Source of the DNA: Bettongia penicillata ogilbyi
Lineage: Eukaryota > Chordata > Mammalia > Diprotodontia > Potoroidae
Assembly: GCA_023548195.1 (NCBI GenBank)
Contig: JAJHZJ010000014.1
Location: 12,810,718-12,874,717, forward strand
DNA: 64,000 bases
Direction: 5' to 3'
Position numbers and translations under genes: made by a program. This document shows positions 22,412-33,047 of the stretch, piece by piece (position 1 is the first letter of the stretch; each line of letters opens with the position of its first letter). The notes under the pieces were generated by a model, which saw only the letters and a program-made list of their open reading frames with translations, did not search any database and was not told the DNA's origin.

Positions 22412-22828
22412 TCAGCTGTCAGTAGAACCCAACCCTTCAGTTTCTCTGCTACTTATTTTGGAAGGAGGGTCAGTTTCCACAAGTGGTATTGTTTCACAAG
22501 GAATAATAATCACTATTCTATAATTTTTACAAAACTGTGTGGGTTCTTCACCTAAATTTTGGAATGTCACAATTTTTCCTTCATAATTAGAATCTAACAT
22601 TCCAGCCAATATATGTATTCCTCAAGCTACTAATCCTGATTTAGGTAATATCTGTCCAAAATGATTTTTGGTGAATCTCATACATATTCCAGTAGATATT
22701 TTCTTATTTCTTTTCTATCCAATGTAAAGTGCTCTAAACAATGTAAATCATATCCTGCCAAATCAGGTGTTCCTGGATATGGTACTGGGACATCTGGTCT
22801 CATGTTCCAATATTCAATATTTGGATCT
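22412..22828 (-). pseudogene. retroviral dUTPase, broken
   Basis: All five dUTPase motifs can be followed on the minus strand: [11 protein letters not shown] (motif 1, about 22746-22780), GQILPKSGLVA (motif 2, about 22630-22660), AGMLDSNYEGKI (motif 3, 22572-22609, with the catalytic-pocket Asp and Tyr), NYRIVIIIP (motif 4), and a Gly/Ser-rich end with GLGSTD (motif 5). At least one stop and a frame change separate motifs 1 and 3. The enzyme hydrolyses dUTP to dUMP and pyrophosphate, keeping uracil out of viral cDNA. Its place after integrase is typical of ERV-L. An L1 separates it from the integrase. Confidence 0.8.
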
Positions 22829-25800
22829 ACATTCTTTAGAGAAATTGGTCTATAATTTTCTTTCTCTGTTTTGGCTCTTCTTGGTTTAGGTATCAGAACC
22901 ATATTTGTACCATAAAAAGAATTTGCTAGGACTCCTTCAGTAATTTTCCCAAATTGTCTATACAGTATTGAATTAACGGTTCTTTAAATGTTTGATAGAA
23001 TTCACTTGTAAATCCATCTGGCCCTGGAGATTTTTTCCTAGGGAGTTCACTGATGGTTTGTTCAATTTCCTTTTCTGAGATGGGGTTATTTAAGTACTCA
23101 ACTTTCTCTTCTATTAATCTGAGCAATTTACATTTTTTAAAATAATCATCCATCTCATCTAGATTGTTGAATTTATGGGTGTACAGTTGAGCAAATAATT
23201 TCTAATTATTGTTTTAATTTCCTCCTCATTGGAGATTAATTCACCCTTTTCATTTTTGATATTGGTAATTTGGTTTTCTTTTTTCCTTTTTTTAATCAAA
23301 TTGCCCAAAAGTTTATCAATTTTATTGGATATTTCATAAAACCAACTCTTAGTTTTTATTTATTAGTTCAATAATTTTCTTAATTCCAATTTTATTAATC
23401 TCTCCTTTGGTTTTTAGTATTTCTAATTTGGTATTTACTTAGGGATTTTCAATTTGTTCTTTTTCTAGCTTTTTCAGCTGCATGCCCAATTCATTGATCT
23501 CCTCTTTCTCTATTTTATTCATGTAGGCATTCAAAGACACAAACCTTCCCTTAAGAACTGCTTTTCCAGTATTCCACAAGATTTGGTGGGTTGTCTCATT
23601 ATTTTCACTCTCTTGAAAGAAGTTGTTGATTGTGCCTATAAATTGTTGGTTAACCCACTCATTCTTTAGGATTAGATTGTTTAGTTTCCAATTAATTTTT
23701 GGTTTATATTTCCATGGCTTTTGATTACATATAATTTTTGTTGCATTATGATCTGAGAAAGATGCATTCACTATCTCTGCCTTTCTGCATTGGATTGTGA
23801 GGTTTTTATCACCTAGTAAATGGTTAATTTTTGTATATATGCCATGAACCACTGAGAAAAAGGTATGTTCCTTTCTACCCCATTCAATTTTCTCCAGAGA
23901 TCTATCATATCTTCCTTATCCAGAGTTTTATTCACCTCCTTAACTTCTTTCTTGCTTATTCTGCGGTTAGATTTATCAGGCTCAGAGAGGGGGAGGTTGA
24001 GGTCCCCCACTAGTACAGTTTTGCTGCCTGTTTCTTCCTGTAACTCCCTTAACTTCTCCTGTAAGAATTTGGATGCTATACCATCCAAATGGTATATACC
24101 ATTGGAGCATATATGTGTAGTAATGAAATTGCTTTATGGCCTATGGTGCCTTTTAGCAGGATATAGTTTCCTTCCTTATCTCTTTTCATTAGATTTATTT
24201 TTGCTTTTGCTTTGTCTAAGATTAGGATCGCTACCACTGGGTTTTTTTTACATCAACTGAAGCACAAAATATTCTGCTCCAAACTTTTACTTTTACCCTA
24301 CGTGTATGCCTCCCATTTCAAATGTGTTTCTGGTAAACAACATATTTTTGGATTACGATTTTTAATCCATTCTACTATCCATCTCCGTTTTAGGAGAGAA
24401 CTTATCCCATTCACATTCACAGATATGATTACTGTCTGTGTCTTTCCCTCTGTCTCCTTTCCTCTGGTTTATGCTTTTAGTTCTCCCTTCCCCTCAACAA
24501 TAGTTTTAATTTTTGACCACTTCCTCCCTCAGTCTTCCCTCCTTCTTTCAGCCCTCCTCCCTTTTAATCCTCTTTTCCCTTTCTACTTCTTCCCTCCCTT
24601 TTAACTCTTCCCCCTTCCCCTTCTACTGCCTATAGAGCTTGTTGTATTTCTATACTTAACTGAGTTTTTTGTACCCTCCTTGAATCCAATCAGATGAGAG
24701 TACCTGTCAAACAATGCTCCTCTCCCTCCCCTCTTTCCATCTACTGTAATGTATTTTTATGCCTCTTCCTGTGATGTAATTTATTTTTTTCTGCATCCTC
24801 CTTTTCACATTTCCCATTACAATCCCTTCACACTCTTAAATCACATTTGTTATCATCACATCATTTAATTTATACCCACTCCCTCTATGTATATCTCTTT
24901 TATATTTCATAATAAATATACAATTCTCAAGATTAACAAGTATCATCTTCCCTTATAGGGATGAAAACAGTTTGCTCAAATTGAGAAACAGGGTGTTTTC
25001 CCCCCATTTGCCTTTTATGCATCTCTTGAGAACTGCGTTTGAAGATTGAATTTTCTACTGAGTTCTGGCCTGGAAGGTCTAGAAATCCCTTCTTTCATTG
25101 AATGTCCATCTCCTTGCCTGAAATATTATGCTCAACTTTGCTGGATAATTAATAGTTGGTTGTAGTCCCAGCTCTTTTGCCTTATGGAATATCGTATTCC
25201 AATTCTTCTGACTTTTTAACGTAGAACTTGCAAGGTCTTGTGTGATCCTGCCTGTAGCTCCTTGCTATTTGAATTGTTTCTTTCTGGCTGCCTGTAGTAT
25301 TTTCTCCTTCACTTGATATTCTGGAATTTGGCAGTGATATTCCTTGGTGTTTTTAGTTTGGGATCCCTTTCAGAAGGGGAATGATGGATTCTTTCAATGC
25401 TTATTTTGCCCTTGGGATCTAAGACTTGTGGGTCGTTTTCCTTGATGATTTCTTGGTTGATATTGTCCAGGCTCTTTTATTCATCATAGCTTTTTAGTAG
25501 ACCAATAATCCTTAGATTTTCTCTCCTGGATCTATTTTCCAAGTCAATTGTTTTTTCAATTAGATATTTTACATTTTCTTCTCTCTTTTCATTCTTCAGA
25601 TTCTGTTTGACTGATTCTTGATGTCTCATAGATTCTTTAACTTCTACTTACCCGATTCTAATTTTTATCAAATTGTTTTCTTCAATTAACTTTTGCATAT
25701 CCTTTTCCATCTGTCCAATTGTTCCTTTTGAGGAGTTATTTTCTCCAGTTAGGCTTTGTACTTTCTTCTCCATTTGTCCAATTTTCCATTTAAATTCTTC

Positions 25801-26693
25801 TGTGACTTCTTTTTTCATGTCACTGATGAGTTTTTCTTCCATGTCTCTAATTTGGCTTTTAAAATCCTTCTTGAGCTCTTCCAAGAAGGCTTTTTGTGCT
25901 TCAGATCAGTTCATATTCCCTTCTAAAATTTCAGATGAGAGTACAGTCTCAATGTTGACCTCTTTGGTATTTGTATTTTGGTCCTTGTCCCTACAGAAAG
26001 ATTCTATAGTCTTTTCTTTTCTGCTTTGCTTCTTACTCTTGATAATCACCCTTTTCCTGGCTTTTAAAGTAGATCACTGCATCTGGGGCACAGGGGCTCT
26101 GTCCCACGGTTCTTATGCTTATAACTAACATCAGATTTTGTGTGTTGTGGCCTCTGGTTCTTTCAGATAGAAGCTAAAATGCTGCAGTTTACCTGGTGCT
26201 GAGCTGGCTGGTGTTGGAAAGCAGAGGTCAGGTGAGATCTTTTTGGGTTTCCTCACAAGTTACCCTGGAGCTAGCTTGTTAAGTGTGGGGGAGGGATGGT
26301 GTAACTACAGGAGGTCTCCTCTGCTGAGCTAGAGCATAGACAGAATCAGTGGTTGGTGATCCTATTTGTTCTAGCGTCTTCCTGATTCCCCTGGAGTGCT
26401 GAGACACACCTGGCTTCACCCTCCTGGAGTTCCGGATCTTCTCCCTGTTTGCTGAGGTGGGACTGTCTGGAACAGCTCTGATCCTGCACTGGTCCCCTTC
26501 AGCCACAGCAAGAGGGACCCTCCTTAGCGATCTTCCTAGACTCACTTGCTAAGATTCTGTTTGCCCCTTTTGCTGCTCCCACTATTCTAGGGTTTTTCTG
26601 GGGGAGATATTCTCTGGGCTTGCCAAGGTCAACAAAGGGAGGGAGATAGCAATTAGCAATCACTCTGCCATCTTGGCTCCTGGAACCAGAAAT
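22829..26693 (-). mobile_element. L1 inserted in the provirus: 5' end intact, 3' end missing
   Basis: The 5' end is at 26693 (minus strand 'ttccaggagccaagatggc'), followed by a 5'UTR to about 26100, ORF1 with repeated heptad blocks (GQMEKKVQ, GQMEKDMQ) at about 26050-24960, an inter-ORF region, and ORF2 from about 24400. ORF2 stops abruptly inside the reverse transcriptase after [10 protein letters not shown] at about 22835. No poly(A) follows. The insert lies between direct repeats of 21-22 bp: CAATATTCAATATTTGGATCT at 22808-22828 and a near copy at 26694-26715. Confidence 0.85.
22835..24400 (-). pseudogene. L1 ORF2 fragment: endonuclease and start of RT
   Basis: Endonuclease blocks include VLVGDLNLPLS (about 24025), followed by an L1-type linker with [18 protein letters not shown] (about 23020-23075) and the RT entry motif with VLIPKPRR and ENYRPISL (22850-22900). 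Frames are broken. The RT palm with the FADD motif is absent, so the copy could never have supplied its own integration machinery. Confidence 0.8.
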
Positions 26694-26715
26694 CAATACT
26701 CAATATTTGGGATCT

Positions 26716-29100
26716 TATGTGTTTGTTGTTTTCTAATTTGCAGATTTGGAGTCATCATTCTGGCTAGAGGTGTACTTCTTCCCAATGGTCTATTATTCAA
26801 ATTAGGTAAAACAGTGAACAAATTGTCTTGCCAATTTTGATAAGAATTATTAGAACTTAACTTCCTTAACTGTTCTTTCAACAATCTATTCATTCTTTCA
26901 ATTAACTCAGATACTTGTGGATGACATGGAATATGATATATTCATTCTCTGTTGTTTAATATACAATATCTCTTCATTTCATTACCTTTGAAATGTGACC
27001 CATTGTCACTTTGAATCTGCATTGGGGTTCCATTATATAGACTTGTGGTATTTAGAATTTTGTAGGTATTCTTCTGGGTCACATTCTTATAAGGACAAGC
27101 CACTAGTATACCTAAAGAGGTGTCAACACAAGGATATATAAATTTGCATCCTTTTTCTTGAGATAAGGGTCCAATATAATCTATTTGATAAATTTGGGCT
27201 GGTACTTTTCCCCTTACTAAATATTCAGTTACCACCTGAGGATCAGTTCATTCCTTTTCCAACTGACATATATAACATTCCTCTGCTACTTGTTTTAACA
27301 ATGAATGAGAGATGCTAATATCTCAGTCTTGTGTCCACTGGTGGGTGACCTGGACTCCTAAATGACTGGTCATTTCATGGACCCATTTTGCTAGTACTGG
27401 ATCATCAGTTGGTGTCAGAGTAGGGACAATATGTTGAGTAACAATCTTTACTAGTTGATCAGCATGTGAATTGTAGTCACATTCTGGCATGGTGAGGGCC
27501 ACGTGAGCATCTACATGATTAGTAAGCAAGGATATGTCCCATATATCTTCCCATAATTCTTTACCTCAGACCTCTTTGCCATGAATTTCCCAGTTTTGAT
27601 TTTTCCACATGGGCCTCCATATAGCTATCCCATTAACTACCAGCCATGAATCAGTGAATATATGACACTATTTTCCTTGTTCTGTTTTGACAGCTTGATG
27701 TACTGCCATAAGTTCAGCATTTTGAACACTTGCACTTATTCCAGTACTTTCCAGAGCCTACCTCATCCATGAGCTATAGGCTACAGCTTCCCAATGTCTT
27801 TTGTCGTCCAGATATTTTGCTATTCCATCAGTAAACCATGAATGTCTCTTTTGTTCTTCAGTTAGTCTATCATATCCATCATTCCATTTTACCAAGGACT
27901 GTACCAACTGTTGCTTTGGTTTGGGGATGTGTCATTTCCTATACTATCTGTTTGCTATCAATTCATGTAAAGCAAAATTTCCACTTTTGCCTGTTTTAGA
28001 TCTATTTTGAATATACCATTTCCATTTAATTATGCTAGCCTCTTGAGCATGTCCAATTCTGTGAGAAGCTAGGGTACTCATTGCCCAAGTCATAACAGGG
28101 ATTGCAGGCCTTAGTATTACTTCATAGCCCACAGTCAGTTATTCAGTCTCTACCAAAGCTCAATATGCCATTAACAACTGCTTTTTAAAAGGGGTATATT
28201 AAACTCCAGATTCAGGGAGTTTCTTAGACCAAAATCCTAAGGGTACATTTTGGCTTTGTTATTTTTGCCATCAACTCCAGTTTGCATATGCATCCTGTAC
28301 AGTCATTTCTAATTCCACCGGGCCATTTTGCATAGGCTATAAATCTAGGGCTAATTGTATAGTGACCTTTGCTTCTTCAAAACCTTTACTCTGCTCAAGT
28401 CCCCAATAAAATTCACATTTTTTCCTAGTAATCTTATATAAAGGTTTCAAAATTTGTCCTAGATTTGGTAAGTAATGTTGCCAAGATACAAATAATAGTA
28501 TAAACTTTTGGACCTTTTTTTTATTGGTGGGGATAGGAAAATCCTAAATCTGTTGGGCTTATGGAAGACTCTCTCACATCCCCTGTTTTCATTGTATACC
28601 CAAAAAATTTATGGTTTGAGCTGACCATTGAATCTTTGCAGGGTTAATTTCCCACCCTTTGCTTTTCATATGCTCAATTAAAAGCATCAAACTCTTCTCC
28701 ACTACTTTTACATTTTTTCCTTGTAATATAATATCATCTGTGTAATGGTAAGCTGTACACCAGGTAATTCTAATTCATCTAAATGTTCAGTCACAATCTT
28801 ATGACAAATAGTGGGGCTATGCAGATATCCTTGTGGCAAGCATATAAAAGTACGTTGTCGACCCTGCCAAATGAAAGCAAATTGGTCCCATTATTTAGAA
28901 CCTATTGGGTTAGTAAAGAAAGCATTGGCTAAATCAATAACTACATTCCAAGTTCTATCATATTTCTGGATCCATTCTATTAAGGTAACAGTATCTGGAA
29001 AAGTAGAATACAAGGGAGGAGTCACCGTATTCAGTTGTCTATAATCCACTCTCATCCTCCATGTCCCATCTGACTTTCATACTAGCCAGATAGGATTATT
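26716..29100 (-). pseudogene. ERV-L-like pol: RT, RNase H, integrase, degenerate
   Basis: On the minus strand: RT with LPQGYLHSPTICH (28801-28842) and a catalytic YTDD box (28733-28744, reached through a frameshift); RNase H with NAELMAVHQ (about 27700-27725) and FTDSWLVVNG (about 27631-27662); integrase with an HHCC zinc finger (SHLGVQVTH about 27345-27375, CYIC about 27265-27285) and the catalytic set YQIDYIGPL (about 27167-27195), IQSDNGSHF (about 26991-27020) and LIERMNRLLKEQLRKL (about 26850-26910). The LPQGYLHSP and LLKEQLRKL patterns are of ERV-L/class III type. Many stops and frameshifts; no activity is expected. Confidence 0.8.
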
Positions 29101-29103
29101 CCA

Positions 29104-29640
29104 TTAAGTGGTTGTAGAGAGGAACACTACTACCTCAACATATTCCTTTGCAGTAGTGGTAATTTCATCTTGACTACCTGGCACATGATAAAACTTTAAA
29201 GTAATTACTTCAGAAAGTTCAGGTAAAATGATTGGGTCGATTTTTATTTTACTCACTAAAACTGCATTAATTCCTATTTTCCTTATTGCAAATTGGTGTC
29301 TCCCCTCAAGTACATTTACAGTCATACTTCTCAATATATCTATTCCAATGATGTATTCAGGAATGGATACAATTACTACAGTATTTTCTTTCTTAGATAA
29401 TTGTCCAATTTTCATCCTTAGTTTGACTTGTCTCACTGACATTTCAGCCCCTCGCAGTGCTGTGATGGTAATAGGAATTCCATGTTTAAACTTATCAGGG
29501 TTTCCATATATAAGGGAGACCTCTGCCCCAGTAACAATACTTGATCCATTTTTGCAATATATAATCAAACTGATATGGGATCTTGTAATCCTGTCCATGT
29601 ATTTCTTTAATCTGAGCTAGGGCTTGGCCAATTTCCTATT
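29104..29640 (-). pseudogene. ERV-L-like protease with catalytic Asp lost
   Basis: An open frame of 164 codons holds a retroviral aspartic protease: the active-site box reads IVTGAEVSLI, with the catalytic Asp codon changed to a Val codon at 29533-29535, followed by KHGIPITITALRG and a C-terminal GIDILRS hinge like the family's G-R-D/N box. The frame continues towards RT (KEYVEVVVFLSTTT). Although long, it is a fossil inside a dead provirus. Confidence 0.72.
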
Positions 29641-29881
29641 CTCCCTGAAGGTGTAACAAACTTGGATACAAGGTTTCAGAAGGACCTGTAGGGGCAGTTC
29701 TTACTTCCCTATTCCATCTAATACTAAACTCCTTTCCTCAGTTTATTCTGTTGGAATACCATCTATGCTTCCAAAATCTACCCCTGCTCTCAATGGAACA
29801 GTAAACAATTCTCCTTGTCAATCTATTCTGACTTTGAATCTACTGCTTATTGACTCTTCCCTCTCAAGGAAATTTATCTTT

Positions 29882-31037
29882 TCACCAGTCCCTTGAGTCA
29901 TTTAACTGTGAAAGCTTGTCCAGAACCTCCGAAAGAGAGTTCCATACTTCTCCAATTGTTAAAGTCAAAACTAGGTGCTTGTAAGCAGGGAGAACTGTCT
30001 TCATTATTATATTCCTATGGGAAACTGCTAAGCATGTATCATAGTATGTATCTGCATTCCCTACCTTTGTGGTAGTCTTCATTACCTCCTCCTTTAACTT
30101 TCTTATACAGTCCCTAAGTGAGTACCAGGGTGTATCTCCACTAGGCCATGTTGAGTCAGTAGAATACTACTTACTGCATCCTTCTGCAGCCAAAGCTAAC
30201 AGATTAGTTGTTGCCTCCTTGCATACTGTAATCTCTGAAAGCTTGCTGTAAAAAAGCATTCTGACTTATGCCTATAAATTTCAAACAATCCTTGCCATCT
30301 ATTAGTACTCCTCTGGCCCCTTCATCACTGATTCTCACCATCCAAGATATTAACGATTCTCTCATCCTTTGGGTGACCTCCTGCTGAGTAAAATCCTCAA
30401 TTATCTCCCTACACACTGTGTTCCCCACTTGTTTTTCTTGTTTTTGCATTAGTGTGTGGTGTTCTTCTGCCTGAGAAGTCTCCCCCTGTAACATTGTTTC
30501 ATTTTCATCCAAAGCACTGCCCTGGCAGTTGTTACCACGGCAACTAAACTGGGTCTGTACAAAAGTTATATGCATACTTCTTTTGTCAGCCTTCTGCTTC
30601 TTCTGAGCTAAATGACCACCCTTTTTTTTCTATCTGAGACACCCCACCCCACACACACACAGCTTGCTCTTTTAAAGGAAAGAACAAATTCTTAGACTTC
30701 CCACACAAACTAGTTAACTCTTTTTCCATCTGAATTTTTTCCTTCAGCAGCTCATCTCTGGTTTTACACATAGTACACATGTTAATAAAATTCAGCCTCT
30801 CCTACACACTCCTACACACATTCTTTCCTTGGTTTCATTGGAATTCCTTGCAAACATCTTTCCAAATCTCTAGGTTCCCCCTTCTGTAACCTCAGTTCCC
30901 AGTTTTCACAGGGCCTGGTGTTTTTAGCCCATTCCCTTGCTAGAGAGGAATAAGGTAAATTCTCCCATCTGGGATATCCATTTCTTCCTCTAAAGCTTTT
31001 CTGTCTCCAAATAGAGATTTTATACACTGAGACATCA
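29882..31037 (-). pseudogene. ERV-L-like gag, degenerate
   Basis: The gag frame starts almost directly after the 5' LTR (an ATG at about 31035, MSQCIKSLFGDRKALEEE). Later pieces at 30575-30204 include EEHHTLMQKQEKQVGNTV and ISWMVRISDEGARGVLIDG, a capsid-type pattern of class III elements, and 30082-29882 ends LSQLNDSRDW. No zinc knuckle is visible. Stops and frameshifts occur throughout. Gag would form the viral particle core. Confidence 0.6.
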
Positions 31038-31039
31038 AA

Positions 31040-31486
31040 TGTACCACCCAGGCAGTCACAGCCCGAGGGTTACTATGAATATACCATTATAGTTCTGAAC
31101 CACAAAGTATAACATACTCTTCATATAGAAGGCAGAAGAAAAACATTTATTCAGACACCAGAAAGCCAAATCCATCATAGTAACCAAGAATTCGACACTC
31201 ATTAGCACTGCAGGGGACAAGGCCATTCTCAAGCCTTCCCCCTTGCTTGTGGGGCCTTCCCACAAGCAAACACTCATGAGCCTAGCTGTGCCTGCCTGCC
31301 TGTGTCCTCTCTCCTCCACCCCAACTGCTCTCACTAAATTCCTCCCAGTTCTGCTCCACCCTTCCTGTTCCACCTGTTCAGCAAGCTCCTCCCACCACAT
31401 GTGACTTAGATTTCCATGTTATTTAAATAGGTCACATGAGCCTATTAATGAATGAGAAAGAGCTTCCCATTAAAATTACCATTGCA
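31040..31486 (-). mobile_element. 5' LTR of the ERV-L-like provirus
   Basis: 447 bp, TGTACCACCC to CCATTGCA on the plus strand. Minus-strand promoter elements are in order: a TATTTAAATA box at about 31420-31430 and AATAAA at 31146-31151. A weak, tRNA-Leu-like primer site may follow ('tgatgtctcagtg'), but the match is too poor to assert. Confidence 0.85.
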
Positions 31487-31734
31487 GCATACTCTACACA
31501 TGTATATACACACACATACACATATATATGTACTCAAAATCTCATCTATACTCATCAGCTCCTACCATCCCCTCAATCCTATTAAAATTAACTGTATTCT
31601 TATTACCATAACTGACTTCACAGTAGTAGCTGATTTATGTTGTAATCAACAAATAATTCAATCAAACGTGGTATAAATCTCCAAACAAAATCCCCAATTT
31701 TGAAGTAAAACCAACTGATAATGAGAGAAAGAGG
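31487..31734. other. no recognisable feature
   Basis: Right flank of the provirus, with CA/TA-rich stretch at 31505-31530. Confidence 0.5.
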
Positions 31735-31905
31735 GGGGAACCACATTATGTAATGGATAGAGAATTGACCTTGAAGGCGATAAATCCTAGGTTCAAGTTC
31801 CATCTCTCATACATACTGGCTATTGGTATATGTACTTTCCTCATCCGAAAATTCTCTATATCAATGAAATCACAGATCCAGGTCCTATCCCTATCCTTAT
31901 TTAGC
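31735..31905 (+). mobile_element. CORE-SINE (MIR/THER-like)
   Basis: 'taggttcaagttccatctct' followed by 'ctctatatcaatgaaatcac' are the head and tail blocks of a common marsupial CORE-SINE. The middle is shortened. Confidence 0.6.
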
Positions 31906-32744
31906 ACCTAGGACATTTCTCACTCAACACAGGGACCACAGAGAAGGATTAAAAAGTACTGCTACTAGTTAGCATTATTATACAATTAGTTCAAAGCAAG
32001 TTACACATAGGGGTCACATATAGGAAACATACTTTAGGAAGAATACATTCATGGAAGGACAACTCCTTACTGTATGTCAGCCCATGTTTTTTTGGTGACA
32101 CATCACATGTCTCAGTTGTTTCTTCTCAGGTATTGTACCTCTATTGTTACCTGTCTCTGTTTCTTTCTCTCATGGGCTTCTCTGCCCTCTGCCATATGCA
32201 TCATTACCCTAGTTTCATGTTTTTACCCAGCTATCAGCTTTTGACTTTCATCTCTTTAAGGGCATAGGCCAGCCATATCAGTTTCAGTCTGTTAGGTAAC
32301 TAGAAAGGCTCTCTATGATAAGGCCAGACTGGAAGTTGTCTCTCTAGTCATAGAATCTATCAGCTACAACATCTTTTAAAAATCAGGCAGAATATCACTG
32401 GTCTAAGATAAAATCTTTTCCTCTAACCTCCAACGTCTGGTGTTGGAGGCACAGTTGTTCTCTAACCAGCTGACCCACATTCCTACTTTTATATCTATTT
32501 CTACAAGTAGGTAGACTTCTTAGATTTAGTGCTGTATTTTGAATAGTGAAGAAAAAAATCTAATTGTCTTTCTACAGTTTGTTATACATTTTAACATGAT
32601 TAGGTCAAAAAAAAATTATAAAAATTTAATTGGTCTGAAGCTCCATTTTTATATGTACAAATGTCCTTACTAAGTAATTATAATTAATGTGTTTACTGTT
32701 CTAGTTCACTTTGGATCTCTTCATTATATTGTCCCATATCAATC
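31906..32744. other. no recognisable feature
   Basis: AT-rich, no exon or repeat recognised in 840 bases. Confidence 0.45.
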
Positions 32745-33047
32745 AATAAATAAACACTAAGCACCTACTATGTGCCAAACATGGTACCTGGGGATACAAA
32801 AAGAGGCAAAGGATGGTCTCTACTCTTAAGGAGTTTACATTCCAATGAAGAAGACAACACGCAAAGAAATATGTACAAAACAAACTATATGCAAGATAAA
32901 CTGAAAATAGCTAATAGAGGCTCTAGAAGAAGGATTGGGGAGGGAATTTTAGTTGAGACTTAAAGCCAAGGATTTAAGTCATCAGACAAGAGGAGGGAGA
33001 GTATGCAAGACATGGGGGACAGGCAGAGAAAATGCCCAGAGAGCAAA
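32745..33047 (+). mobile_element. old interspersed repeat (family X), longest copy
   Basis: Shares 'taagcacctactatgtgcca', 'ggggatacaaaaagaggcaa' and 'ttacattccaatgaagaaga' with the copies at 20755 and 47440, and extends further ('gggacaggcagagaaaatgc'). Confidence 0.55.

Larger units (their letters stand above)
21314..31486 (-). mobile_element. ERV-L-like (class III) provirus with both LTRs, interrupted by an L1
   Basis: Two similar LTRs in direct orientation (21314-21707 and 31040-31486) bracket an internal region that, on the minus strand, holds gag, protease, RT, RNase H, integrase and a dUTPase in that order, and no SU-type env. A dUTPase downstream of integrase and lack of a classic env are hallmarks of ERV-L. 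Subtracting the L1 at 22829-26693 leaves about 6.3 kb, the normal length for this class. All coding parts are broken by stops and frameshifts. The 5-bp flanks do not match, so the target duplication has decayed or the ends have recombined. Confidence 0.78.

Noticed and set aside
24212..24604. 130-codon plus-strand frame with hydrophobic product
   Set aside because: Antisense of the L1 endonuclease start and inter-ORF region.
25673..26128. 151-codon plus-strand open frame
   Set aside because: It is the antisense of the L1 ORF1 coiled coil; the Ser/Phe/Leu-rich product is what the opposite strand of a Lys/Glu-rich coiled coil gives.
29104..29598. Longest open frame in the window (164 codons, minus strand) as a possible gene
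   Set aside because: It is the protease region of a dead provirus with the catalytic residue lost and broken neighbours on both sides.
31015..31039. tRNA-Leu primer site next to the ERV-L-like 5' LTR
   Set aside because: Only about 10 of 14 positions match with a gap, which is too weak to call as a feature.
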